Assembly: GCF_021440195.1 (NCBI RefSeq)
Contig: NZ_JAJTSZ010000001.1
Span: 682,001 to 746,000 of the forward strand
From: Dyadobacter sp. CY356
Lineage (GTDB): Bacteria > Bacteroidota > Bacteroidia > Cytophagales > Spirosomataceae
DNA length: 64,000 nucleotides
Direction of reading: 5' to 3'
Within the stretch, counting starts at the first letter, position 1. Each line of letters starts with the position of its first letter. Below are positions 45,306 through 53,587 of the stretch, piece by piece. The notes below the pieces were generated by a model, which worked only from the letters and a program-made list of their open reading frames with translations, was not told the origin of the DNA and did no database searches. Position numbers and translations under genes: made by a program.

Positions 45306-47819
45306 ATGAGAAGATTTTTTTTAATGCATTTTAAAATAACGGCTCTTGCCTTAATTTTATTTTTACAGGCAAATTTAAGCAACGCCCAGGGGCCGCTTGC
45401 ACCATCTGGTAATCCACAAGCTTCGATTATTCCAAAAGGAAACTCCAAAATTTCAGGAGTCGTTTCCGATTCAGTCGCTGCAAAACCAGTTGAATTTGTA
45501 AGTGTGGCCCTGGTAAACTTTTCCGATAATAAAGTCCTTGACGGTGCAGTAGGGGATGACAAAGGTAAATTTGAAATAACCGGTGTAGGCGCGGGGAAAT
45601 ACAAATTGCTATTTTCATTTATCGGTTTTAAAGATAAATCTGTAACGCTTACCGTTGAAAATAATAAGAATGTAGACCTGGGTGTAATTAAAATGTCGGC
45701 TAATACCAAAACACTTGACGAGGTAACCATCACCGGTGAAAAGTCAATGGTGGAGGAAAAAGTGGATAGGTTGGTTTACAATGCCGAAAAGGATATTACC
45801 TCCAAAGGAGGAGATGCATCTGATCTTTTAAGAAAAGTGCCGATGTTGTCCGTGGATCTGGATGGAAATGTTTCTCTGCGAGGCAGTTCTAATATCCGGG
45901 TTTTGATCAACAACAAACCTTCTACAATCATCGCAAGTAATGTGGCAGATGCGTTAAAACAAATTCCTGCGGATATGATTAAATCCGTAGAAGTTATCAC
46001 ATCTCCTTCTGCCAAATATGATGCGGAAGGGTCTGGTGGTATTATCAACATTATAACAAAGAAAAATAACTTACAGGGACTTATACTAAACGTAGATTCA
46101 GGAGTCGGAAACCGTGGTACCAACCTTGGTCTTAACGGTAGTTATCGTAAAGGGAAAATGGGTATCACACTGGGTGGATTTGGACGTGCATTTTATAATA
46201 AGGCGACGTCGGTCTTAGATCAGGATACAAGATCCGGCAGTGATATATTTTCAACAAAGCAAAGTTCCAATTCCAAGGACAGAGGACTATTTGGACAATA
46301 TTCTCTTGGTTTTGATTACGATCTTGGAAAAAATCAGGCGCTTTCTGCGGGAGTTCGCTACGGTACCCGCAACTTTGTTCAAAAGCAAAATTTATTTATC
46401 GACCAGTTTACGAACGACGAGGCTACTGCAAATTCTCAGCGCAAGGTAGACCGCAAAGATCTTTCGGGTACAATTGATGTGAACGTTGATTATGTACGTA
46501 CATTCAAGCCTCAGCAGGAATGGAGTTTTTCAACACTTTACAGTCGCACCAATTTAACGAATGATTTCAACACAGATATTTTAAGTACAGGTGGAAATGT
46601 TGGTAGCAGATTGAAAAATGTTAATGGTAATTCCAACAACGAATTTACGCTTCAGACGGATTACCAAACACCAATTAAGAAAAACCAGTTACTTGAATTT
46701 GGTGCAAAAGGGATTTTCCGGAAGGTAAACAGCGATTATAAATATTTAATGGCTGGTGAAACAGGCGATTTTACAATCAATCCCGACAATCCTTCCGGGA
46801 CTTTGAATTATAACCAGAATGTTGCCGCAGGTTATGTTTCTTACTCTTTGACAACAAAAAACAAATACACGATCAAGGCCGGTACCCGTTATGAGTATAC
46901 AGGCATCAGTGCTGATGCGGGAGATAAAGGAAAGATCTCGATTCCGAGCTATGGAAATCTTGTCCCGAGCATAAACCTTTCAAAAAATATTACGGATGCT
47001 ACAACGATAAAAGTTGCTTACAACAGAAGATTGCAACGCCCGGGAATCCAGCAGCTGAATCCTAATGTGAATATTTCCAATCCTCAAAGTATCAGTATGG
47101 GAAATCCCTCATTAAGCCCTGAACTTACTAATAACTTTGAAGCAGGTTTGAGCACGAACATCAAAAAAACATATCTGAACTTTTCAGTCTTTGCGCGTAA
47201 CACAAATAATTCCATCACGCAGGTAAGAACCACTATCGATACACTGGCCGGTGCGATTGTTACCACTTATGAAAATATTGGAAAGCAGCGCGCATATGGT
47301 GCCAACGTTTTTGCCAACGTTTATCTGACTTCAAAATGGACGGTAAATGGAAGTATCGATTTGTTGCAGTCATACATGGAAGGGCAGACAACCAATGCAG
47401 AAGGTGTTTCGGAAGCGGTAAGTAACTCAGGATTTAATTATGGTGGAAGGATCATGTCTCAGATATCTCTGAAAAAAGGATGGGGATTGCAGGCTTTCGC
47501 TTTTTATCGTGGGAAGGAAGTGCAGCTGCAAGGTTCAAGAACTGGCTTCTATATGTACTCGCTTGGTTTTAAAAGAGACTTCAATAATAAAAAGGGGAGT
47601 ATAGGATTTGGGGCTGAAAACTTTATGACGAAGGGTGTGAGATTCACTTCCGATCTTCAATCGCCGATTTTCTCCCAGACAAGCCAGACGCAATTGTACA
47701 ACCGGAATTTCAAAATAACTTTTAATTATACGATTGGAAAAATGAGTTTTGATGCACCAAAACGTAAAACGCGTTCTGTTTCCAATTCAGATGTAAAAGG
47801 TGGAGGAGAAAATAATTAG
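45306..47819 (+). CDS. TonB-dependent receptor-like outer-membrane barrel protein
   Basis: 837 residues. A signal peptide (about 1-28, ending NLSNAQ) is followed by a carboxypeptidase-regulatory-like domain (about 48-130, ISGVVSDSVAAKPVEFVSV). The plug-like domain has VTITGEKSMVEEKVDRLVYN, DLLRKVPMLSVDLDGNVSLRG and the plug ending EVITSPSAKYDAEGSGGIINI. A barrel of about 600 residues follows, ending in a basic tail. This is the Bacteroidota outer-membrane beta-barrel family related to TonB receptors; no SusD or transporter neighbours hint at cargo. The ATG at 45306 is chosen over an upstream TTG because it puts the signal peptide first; a methionine 6 codons later is also possible. Confidence 0.87.
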   Translation: MRRFFLMHFKITALALILFLQANLSNAQGPLAPSGNPQASIIPKGNSKISGVVSDSVAAKPVEFVSVALVNFSDNKVLDGAVGDDKGKFEITGVGAGKYKLLFSFIGFKDKSVTLTVENNKNVDLGVIKMSANTKTLDEVTITGEKSMVEEKVDRLVYNAEKDITSKGGDASDLLRKVPMLSVDLDGNVSLRGSSNIRVLINNKPSTIIASNVADALKQIPADMIKSVEVITSPSAKYDAEGSGGIINIITKKNNLQGLILNVDSGVGNRGTNLGLNGSYRKGKMGITLGGFGRAFYNKATSVLDQDTRSGSDIFSTKQSSNSKDRGLFGQYSLGFDYDLGKNQALSAGVRYGTRNFVQKQNLFIDQFTNDEATANSQRKVDRKDLSGTIDVNVDYVRTFKPQQEWSFSTLYSRTNLTNDFNTDILSTGGNVGSRLKNVNGNSNNEFTLQTDYQTPIKKNQLLEFGAKGIFRKVNSDYKYLMAGETGDFTINPDNPSGTLNYNQNVAAGYVSYSLTTKNKYTIKAGTRYEYTGISADAGDKGKISIPSYGNLVPSINLSKNITDATTIKVAYNRRLQRPGIQQLNPNVNISNPQSISMGNPSLSPELTNNFEAGLSTNIKKTYLNFSVFARNTNNSITQVRTTIDTLAGAIVTTYENIGKQRAYGANVFANVYLTSKWTVNGSIDLLQSYMEGQTTNAEGVSEAVSNSGFNYGGRIMSQISLKKGWGLQAFAFYRGKEVQLQGSRTGFYMYSLGFKRDFNNKKGSIGFGAENFMTKGVRFTSDLQSPIFSQTSQTQLYNRNFKITFNYTIGKMSFDAPKRKTRSVSNSDVKGGGENN

Positions 47820-47842
47820 ATTCTTTTAAGTAATAAGGTATC

Positions 47843-47872
47843 AAAGACCAGTGCTTGCGCTGGTCTTTTTTT
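47843..47872 (+). terminator. Rho-independent terminator after the TonB-type receptor
   Basis: Stem AAAGACCAG/CTGGTCTTT, extended by a wobble pair and further GC pairs, followed by a T-run. Confidence 0.88.
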
Positions 47873-47977
47873 GTTTATGATTTTTCTTTCCATAATATAA
47901 CTGCGAAATTTTATAACATCGTTTTGAATATGTATCTTTAAGTAAATAAGGTATTATTCATTTGAATTTTTTTAGCC

Positions 47978-48679
47978 ATGAAATGGTCATTTATTATTCA
48001 GCAAAAACTCAAAGCCAGTTTTATTCTTGGAGGAATTATGGTTGCTATCATCTTTGGAACTGTAATATCCAGAAATAATATTAATGGGATAAACAAGTCG
48101 TTTTCATCCATTTATGAGGACAGGCTCATCCCGGCCACGACAATAATCTATCTTACCGAAAACTTATACAATAAACGGCTCTCGCTTGAAAAGTATCTTT
48201 TTACGGAACAGCAGATGGATCATGCCGGGGTTTTGAGGCAATTAAATATGTATAGCAAAAATCTGGATTCATTGACAACCGCTTTCGGAAAAACGTATCT
48301 GGTTGAGGAGGAAGCCAAAGCGCTTGCAGATTTTAGAGATATGGTTGAGGCTTATATCTTATTGGAAAAACGGATAATTGATGAACAAAAATCAGGAAAT
48401 CATACACTGGCAAAAGAAATGTTCGAGGGAGTCGGCGTCATTACGTTTCAAAATTCAGTTGCGCATCTAAACGAGCTTGCCAAAATCCAGTCGGAGGTAG
48501 GGAATAAATTAATGCTGAAATCAAAAACTGATTTTGCCGGCGTTGCAATGTTATCCTTTTTACAAATTGCGCTGGCCATAGTGCTGGGGCTCATTGTTTT
48601 AGTGCTCATAAAGAATTCGCGGATTATCAATAGCCAGGATATTTTAAAAACCAAAGGGCAAAACTTTCATATGAATTGA
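47978..48679 (+). CDS. Four-helix-bundle (MCP-type) sensor protein without output domain
   Basis: 233 residues. A transmembrane helix near the N-terminus (about 16-34, FILGGIMVAIIFGTVIS), a helical periplasmic domain (about 35-185) like the four-helix-bundle ligand domain of methyl-accepting chemotaxis proteins, and a second transmembrane helix (about 190-212, LSFLQIALAIVLGLIVLVLI) are visible. The chain ends about 20 residues later with no HAMP, kinase or methyl-accepting domain. It stops before a strong terminator, so nothing downstream completes it. It may signal through a partner, or be a decayed receptor. Confidence 0.7.
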   Translation: MKWSFIIQQKLKASFILGGIMVAIIFGTVISRNNINGINKSFSSIYEDRLIPATTIIYLTENLYNKRLSLEKYLFTEQQMDHAGVLRQLNMYSKNLDSLTTAFGKTYLVEEEAKALADFRDMVEAYILLEKRIIDEQKSGNHTLAKEMFEGVGVITFQNSVAHLNELAKIQSEVGNKLMLKSKTDFAGVAMLSFLQIALAIVLGLIVLVLIKNSRIINSQDILKTKGQNFHMN

Positions 48680-48685
48680 TCGCAC

Positions 48686-48730
48686 AAAAAAACGGATCGT
48701 AAAGCTGTAAACCCTACGATCCGTTTTTTT
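48686..48730. terminator. Bidirectional terminator, 16-bp perfect stem
   Basis: AAAAAAACGGATCGTA (48686-48701) pairs exactly with 48715-48730 around a 13-base loop, between convergent genes. Confidence 0.92.
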
Positions 48731-48741
48731 ATATTGATTGC

Positions 48742-49293
48742 TTATTGACCTACTTTACGGCCTTTCAAAGTTTCGCGCTGATTACTCACTTGCTTCAATA
48801 AGTCTTTACTCACAAAAAGACGAGCTCCGTTTCCGGCTTGAAGATCAAAAGTGCGGTCTTTGTAGCTAAATTTATTATTAGGCAGAATATCAAGGAAATA
48901 ATTCTGTCCGCTCAAATTGAATTTCATCCCTTTCTTATCAGTCTGTGTATCATCCCAGGAAACGGAAATCGCTCCACTGCTTGATCCAAGTGCCACACCC
49001 GGCGTGAAAAGACGCACGTTAATTGTCTGGATACTCTTGCCATTGTTAATACTGATTTTTCCTTCGGGATTTACCTTGATATCATTTGGGTCACTGACTT
49101 CTCTGCGGATCGTAATCGCTTTGTCATTGAAAAACTGAACTTTACTCAATGGAATTCCTGCATTTTCAAGATCCTTGCGCAGGTCCTCAGTAAAAACAGT
49201 ATAGTTTGTGAATGGAATTGAATTTGTGGTGGTACAGCCGGATACTGCTGCGATAAGTGCCAGACCGACAAATAGTTTTTTAATTAGATTCAT
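48742..49293 (-). CDS. Hypothetical lipoprotein
   Basis: 183 residues. A lipoprotein signal peptide ends in a lipobox (VSGC, cysteine about residue 20), so it should be membrane-anchored by its N-terminal lipid. The mature part is beta-rich with no family I recognise; segments such as SKVQFFNDKAITIRREVSD and GKSIQTINVRLFTPGVALG look like a single globular domain. It is monocistronic, with a promoter-like box about 70 bp upstream. Confidence 0.7.
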   Translation of the reverse strand: MNLIKKLFVGLALIAAVSGCTTTNSIPFTNYTVFTEDLRKDLENAGIPLSKVQFFNDKAITIRREVSDPNDIKVNPEGKISINNGKSIQTINVRLFTPGVALGSSSGAISVSWDDTQTDKKGMKFNLSGQNYFLDILPNNKFSYKDRTFDLQAGNGARLFVSKDLLKQVSNQRETLKGRKVGQ

Positions 49294-49362
49294 GGTTTTT
49301 AATTCTTGTGTCAGTAATAACTGATTGTCAAAATGTTAATTATTTCTAAAATGTAGAGAACG

Positions 49363-49394
49363 CAAAATTACTAAAAAGCCTTGCAGTAACCAAC
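49363..49394 (-). promoter_or_regulatory. Putative promoter for the lipoprotein gene
   Basis: On the minus strand TAATTTTG (49370-49363) fits the -7 consensus, and GTTG (49394-49391) lies 20 bases upstream, one base off TTTG. Confidence 0.45.
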
Positions 49395-49540
49395 TTCAAA
49401 CTGATATCAATATAAGCGTTTGTTTGCTGACAATCTGTCAGACTGGTTTCGTCACAATTCCTATTGGAACGCAAATTTTTATGCGGTATTGCAAAGCAGA
49501 AAATAATTCTAAAATATAATATTTAATAAACAGAAAAATT

Positions 49541-51379
49541 ATGGAATCAGTGATTCAGGAAAAAGGAAATCTTAGCATTCATACCGAAAATATATTTCCG
49601 ATCATTAAAAAATTCCTTTACTCGGACCACGAAATATTTTTGCGAGAATTAGTTTCAAATGCGGTTGATGCAAGTCAAAAAATCAAAAAACTTGCTTCCT
49701 ACGGTGAGTTTAACGGTGAACTTGGAGAATTGAAAGTGGTTGTGAAGCTTGATAAAGAGGCTAAAACCATCACAATCAGTGACAACGGTATCGGGATGAC
49801 TGCCGATGAAATCAAAAAGTATATTAATCAGATCGCATTTTCAGGTGCGACCGAATTTGTTGAAAAGTATAAAGACAAAGGCGAAGACGGAAAAGGTGAT
49901 AAAGGAATAATCGGTCATTTTGGACTTGGTTTCTATTCTGCCTATATGGTTGCAGAAAATGTTGAAATCATTACAAAATCCTATAAGGATGGTTCCGAAG
50001 CTGTTCGCTGGATATGTGACGGATCGACCGAGTATGAATTAACATCAGCCGAAAAGGCGGATCGTGGATCTGATATCATTTTACATATCGCAGCGGATTC
50101 GGAAGAATTTTTGGATGAAAGCCGTTTAAGAGGAATTCTTGAAAAATACGGTAAATTCCTGCCAATACAGATTGAATTTGAAGATAAAATTATCAACAAC
50201 CCAAGCCCGATCTGGACTAAAAATCCGTCGGATTTGAAGGATGAAGATTATATCGCTTTCTACAAAGAGCTTTATCCGTTCAGCGAGGATCCATTATTCT
50301 GGATCCATTTGAATGTGGATTATCCCTTCAACCTGACAGGTGTTCTATATTTCCCAAAACTGAAAAACGATTTTCAGGGTCAACGTGAAAAGATCCAGCT
50401 TTACAGCCGTCAGGTATTTATTACGGACGAGGTAAAAGATATCGTTCCTGATTTCCTTCAACTATTACATGGTGTAATCGATTCTCCGGACATTCCTTTG
50501 AACGTGTCAAGAAGTTATCTTCAGGCGGATGGAAATGTAAAGAAAATCAATGGATATATTACCCGTAAAGTAGCTGATAAGTTATCCGAAATCTTCAAAA
50601 ATGACCGTGCAGGCTTTGAAGGGAAATTTGATGACATCGGATTGTTCGTAAAATATGGAATTATCAGTGATGAGAAATTCTATGAAAAAGCAAAAGATTT
50701 CTGTTTGTTGAAAAATGTTGATGGCAAGTTTTTCACTTTTGAAGAATATAAAGAGGCTGTTAAAGAAAACCAGACTGACAAAAATGATATGCAGGTTTGG
50801 TTATATACGACAGATGAGAAGAAACAGGATGCTTTCATTCAATCAGCCAAAAAACGCAGTTATGATGTCCTTTCACTGACAAGCGTGATCGATTCACATT
50901 TTATCAATGCGTTGGAACAGAAGGTTGAAAAAATTCAGGTTAAACGTGTAGATGCAGATACGCTCGACAAGTTGATTGAAAAGGATGTGACTTTGGAAAG
51001 CATTCTTTCAACCGAAGAATCTGAAAAAGCTAAAAAGTTGTTTGAAGAAGTAGTTACAAACAAAGCAGGTAACGTTCAGATTGAGGCTATGCCGGTGGAT
51101 GAATTGCCTGTTGTAATCACTTTCCCTGAATTTATGCGTCGTATGACGGATATGCAAGCTTCTTCAGGGCAGCCTTCGATGTTTGGTAATATGCCTTTGA
51201 TGTATACAATTTCAGTAAATGCGAATCACCCGATAATCGGACGTATTTTGAATACTGAAAATGAAGAAGAGCAAAAAACGCTTGCCAAACAGGTTTATGA
51301 TCTTGCCTTATTGTCGCAAGGACTTTTGATCGGTAGTGATTTGACACAGTTCATCCAGCGCACAGTGGTTGGTTTGTAA
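49541..51379 (+). CDS. htpG: Chaperone HtpG (Hsp90 family)
   Basis: ATP-dependent cytosolic chaperone of 612 residues. The GHKL ATPase domain shows LRELVSNAVDASQKI, ISDNGIGMTADEIKKYI and GHFGLGFYSAYMVA. The middle domain has LYFPKLKNDF...IQLYSRQVFITDEV and SPDIPLNVSRSYLQAD. The C-terminal dimerisation domain is somewhat shorter than in E. coli (624). Monocistronic, followed by a strong terminator. Confidence 0.96.
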   Translation: MESVIQEKGNLSIHTENIFPIIKKFLYSDHEIFLRELVSNAVDASQKIKKLASYGEFNGELGELKVVVKLDKEAKTITISDNGIGMTADEIKKYINQIAFSGATEFVEKYKDKGEDGKGDKGIIGHFGLGFYSAYMVAENVEIITKSYKDGSEAVRWICDGSTEYELTSAEKADRGSDIILHIAADSEEFLDESRLRGILEKYGKFLPIQIEFEDKIINNPSPIWTKNPSDLKDEDYIAFYKELYPFSEDPLFWIHLNVDYPFNLTGVLYFPKLKNDFQGQREKIQLYSRQVFITDEVKDIVPDFLQLLHGVIDSPDIPLNVSRSYLQADGNVKKINGYITRKVADKLSEIFKNDRAGFEGKFDDIGLFVKYGIISDEKFYEKAKDFCLLKNVDGKFFTFEEYKEAVKENQTDKNDMQVWLYTTDEKKQDAFIQSAKKRSYDVLSLTSVIDSHFINALEQKVEKIQVKRVDADTLDKLIEKDVTLESILSTEESEKAKKLFEEVVTNKAGNVQIEAMPVDELPVVITFPEFMRRMTDMQASSGQPSMFGNMPLMYTISVNANHPIIGRILNTENEEEQKTLAKQVYDLALLSQGLLIGSDLTQFIQRTVVGL

Positions 51380-51392
51380 TTGAAATTATTTG

Positions 51393-51439
51393 AAACTGAA
51401 AAAATCCGCTTTCATGATGAGAGCGGATTTTTTCAGTTT
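51393..51439. terminator. Bidirectional terminator, 18-bp perfect stem
   Basis: AAACTGAAAAAATCCGCT (51393-51410) pairs exactly with 51422-51439 around an 11-base loop, between htpG and the convergent HHH-protein gene. Confidence 0.92.
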
Positions 51440-51455
51440 AGGAAAGAAGGTTTTA

Positions 51456-51980
51456 CTATTGTCTTCCTGCAATCAATTTATCTTTCAGGATTTGCAGTTC
51501 CTGCCATCTTTTTTCATTGGCAAGTTTTGCCTGCTGTGGCCAGCTGGAAGGATCATGCATTTGAAAACGCGGACCTGCATTTTTCAGGATATTTGATATT
51601 CTTATCGGGTTGGTATTTGACAACTGTTCGTAAGTGTAAATACCTTCTTTATTGATAAGTTCCTCAATTTTCGGGCCGATTCCTTCAATTATTTTGAAAT
51701 CATCTGCTTTTGCCGGATCTACCTGTACAGCAGTGGGATATACTGTTTTGGATGCTTTACCAACAAGTGGCTGTTCGACAGTTTTGAATTCCCGCTGTTG
51801 TGCACGGCAATCTGCAAGTTCAATTTTTCTTTCAGAAATTGATTCACGGAGTACTCGTATACGTCCGTTGGTAATCAGTCGGGCGATAAGCCAGCCGACA
51901 AAAGCTGCTATGATCAGCAGTATTAATATTTCAGATATTGCCACCGGCTTACTGAATGGATTGAGTTGTAAAAGCATCAT
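51456..51980 (-). CDS. Membrane protein with C-terminal helix-hairpin-helix domain (copy 2)
   Basis: 174 residues. One N-terminal transmembrane helix (about 16-38, ISEILILLIIAAFVGWLIAR) is followed by positive charges, which suggests a cytoplasmic C-terminal part. A short coiled stretch leads to FKIIEGIGPKIEELINKEGI (about 92-111), a helix-hairpin-helix motif of the type that binds DNA without sequence preference. The C-terminus RFQMHDPSSWPQQAKLAN is shared with the upstream paralogue. It is last in a three-gene run after an OmpA-domain gene and its paralogue. Function is unknown. Confidence 0.72.
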   Translation of the reverse strand: MMLLQLNPFSKPVAISEILILLIIAAFVGWLIARLITNGRIRVLRESISERKIELADCRAQQREFKTVEQPLVGKASKTVYPTAVQVDPAKADDFKIIEGIGPKIEELINKEGIYTYEQLSNTNPIRISNILKNAGPRFQMHDPSSWPQQAKLANEKRWQELQILKDKLIAGRQ

Positions 51981-52019
51981 GATTTCTTTTATTTTTATCT
52001 TGAAGATTGATCAGTTAAA

Positions 52020-52529
52020 CTATTCTTCACGGCCACCGTTAAGTTGGTCCTGCCATGCTTTTAATTCGTCCCAGTTTCCTTTTGAGGCCAATTCAGCCTG
52101 GCGAGGCCATGTTGCAGGGTCATGCACCTGGAAACGGGAATCGGAATTAGAAAGAATTGCTGAAATCTGTTCAGGCGTTTTTTGACTTAACTGATAGAAT
52201 GAATGGATTCCGGCAGCATTCAGGATACTTTCCAGTTTTGGTCCAATTCCTTCGATAATCTTTAAATCATCATGTTGCACTTTTTCAGGAGTAACTGCGA
52301 TACCGGTAAAACTTTCACGGGTGGTATTTGTAGCAATTTTTACCGCCTTTTTCTGACTTTTACAATATTGCAGATCATTGTCCAGCCGGCCAAGTTCATC
52401 TTCGAGTTGCGATATAACAGAACTTCCGGTGATATAACCAATAATATATCCGAGAATTGCCGCCACTACGAGCATCAGTATATGCTGCCACAAAGCGTCA
52501 GGATTTGCAAGAGGATTTAATTGAAACAT
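52020..52529 (-). CDS. Membrane protein with C-terminal helix-hairpin-helix domain (copy 1)
   Basis: 169 residues and a clear paralogue of the next gene: same N-terminal pattern (MFQLNPLANP against LQLNPFSKP), one transmembrane helix (about 15-37), a coiled linker, the HHH motif LKIIEGIGPKLESILNAAGI (about 88-107), and a C-terminal signature RFQVHDPATWPRQAELAS. The two genes are 39 bp apart, and the OmpA-domain gene lies 29 bp upstream, so all three are probably one operon. The duplication is old, since the middle parts have diverged strongly. Confidence 0.72.
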   Translation of the reverse strand: MFQLNPLANPDALWQHILMLVVAAILGYIIGYITGSSVISQLEDELGRLDNDLQYCKSQKKAVKIATNTTRESFTGIAVTPEKVQHDDLKIIEGIGPKLESILNAAGIHSFYQLSQKTPEQISAILSNSDSRFQVHDPATWPRQAELASKGNWDELKAWQDQLNGGREE

Positions 52530-52558
52530 GTTATAATGTGTTTTGAGTAATAAAATAG

Positions 52559-53452
52559 CTATTGAACAACAATGGTCACACGGCGATTTGCACGTTTTCC
52601 CTCAGGCGTATCATTGGAGGCTTTCGGATCCGCTTCACCCTTTCCATCCGTGATAATCCTGTCGGCAGGAACTCCCAGTGAAACAAATTTCGCTTTAACA
52701 ATCTCAGCTCTCTTTTTGGAAAGTTTCAGGTTCCATTCAGCACTATCGTCGCTATCAGTATAGCCGGTCAAAAGTAATTTTTTGTCCTTGTTTTCAGATA
52801 AGAACTTTTTGGCCTCAATCAGGAATTTCTGATTTTCTCCTGTTTTAATATATTCTGCACTTGCGGTTGGGAAATACAGATCCAGCGGCTTGAAAATACT
52901 TTCGTATTTCTGTTCATTGGCAAGATCGTTTTCGGTAACTGCAACTCTTTTGGCAAAAGTAAAATCAATACCGCCATGAAGAGAATCTGGACTAAATACG
53001 ATTGCATCATTCAATTGGCCATTCAGCACAAAAACGGAATCAGGTAATCCTTTGCTTATCAGGTAGCTTTTGATAGCAGATGCGCGGGCAATACCAAGAT
53101 TTGGGAAAGAGGTACCATTGGTTTCCTGTGACGAATAAGAGCCTGTAATGGTGATGATTTTGCCAGGATTTGCTACTGCAAATGAAGCAAGGGAATCAAT
53201 TTCGGCCTGCACTCCGCTGAAATTAGCATCAGCACCAGATTTGGCAAATCCGAAATTTCCGGAAGATGTAAGATTTAGCTCAGATCCATCAACGATTGTT
53301 AACGGAGAAATTGTTGGGGCTGTTGTTGAAATAACAGTTGAGCTTGTAAGTGGTGCGTCGCATAGGAGCTTAATTTTACAAACGTGCCAGTAAGCCGAGC
53401 CAGCCATCCAGCCAATAAGTAATAACCACCAGATTGTTTTGTTGTTTGACAT
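52559..53452 (-). CDS. OmpA-family protein with two OmpA-like domains
   Basis: 297 residues. An N-terminal hydrophobic anchor (about 7-23, WWLLLIGWMAGSAYW) is uncleaved by appearance, so the protein probably sits in the inner membrane with a periplasmic body. Residues about 60-165 resemble a degenerate OmpA-like domain (ITGSYSSQET...LGIARASAIKSYLISKG). Residues about 190-297 are a canonical one: LLTGYTDSDDSAEWNLKLSKKRAE, cited here only as GYTDSDDSAEWN, then RIITDGKGEADPKASN and GKRANRRVTIVV. The canonical domain should bind peptidoglycan. It heads the run with the two HHH membrane proteins. Confidence 0.8.
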   Translation of the reverse strand: MSNNKTIWWLLLIGWMAGSAYWHVCKIKLLCDAPLTSSTVISTTAPTISPLTIVDGSELNLTSSGNFGFAKSGADANFSGVQAEIDSLASFAVANPGKIITITGSYSSQETNGTSFPNLGIARASAIKSYLISKGLPDSVFVLNGQLNDAIVFSPDSLHGGIDFTFAKRVAVTENDLANEQKYESIFKPLDLYFPTASAEYIKTGENQKFLIEAKKFLSENKDKKLLLTGYTDSDDSAEWNLKLSKKRAEIVKAKFVSLGVPADRIITDGKGEADPKASNDTPEGKRANRRVTIVVQ

Positions 53453-53546
53453 ATGTGTTGTAGGGATTTAATTTACTTTTTGACTGAAAAAATCAATTCG
53501 GTCACAATATAATTCCTCTATAACTGTATGCAACAAACGAATATTT

Positions 53547-53587
53547 AAAAAAATAGCCTGGATGCAGGCGCATCCAGGCTATTTTTT
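53547..53587 (-). terminator. Rho-independent terminator after rho
   Basis: A stem of at least 17 bp containing TAGCCTGGATGC and GCATCCAGGCTA, with a 4-base loop and T-run on the minus strand. It overlaps the rho stop region and separates rho from the OmpA-domain gene. Confidence 0.92.
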
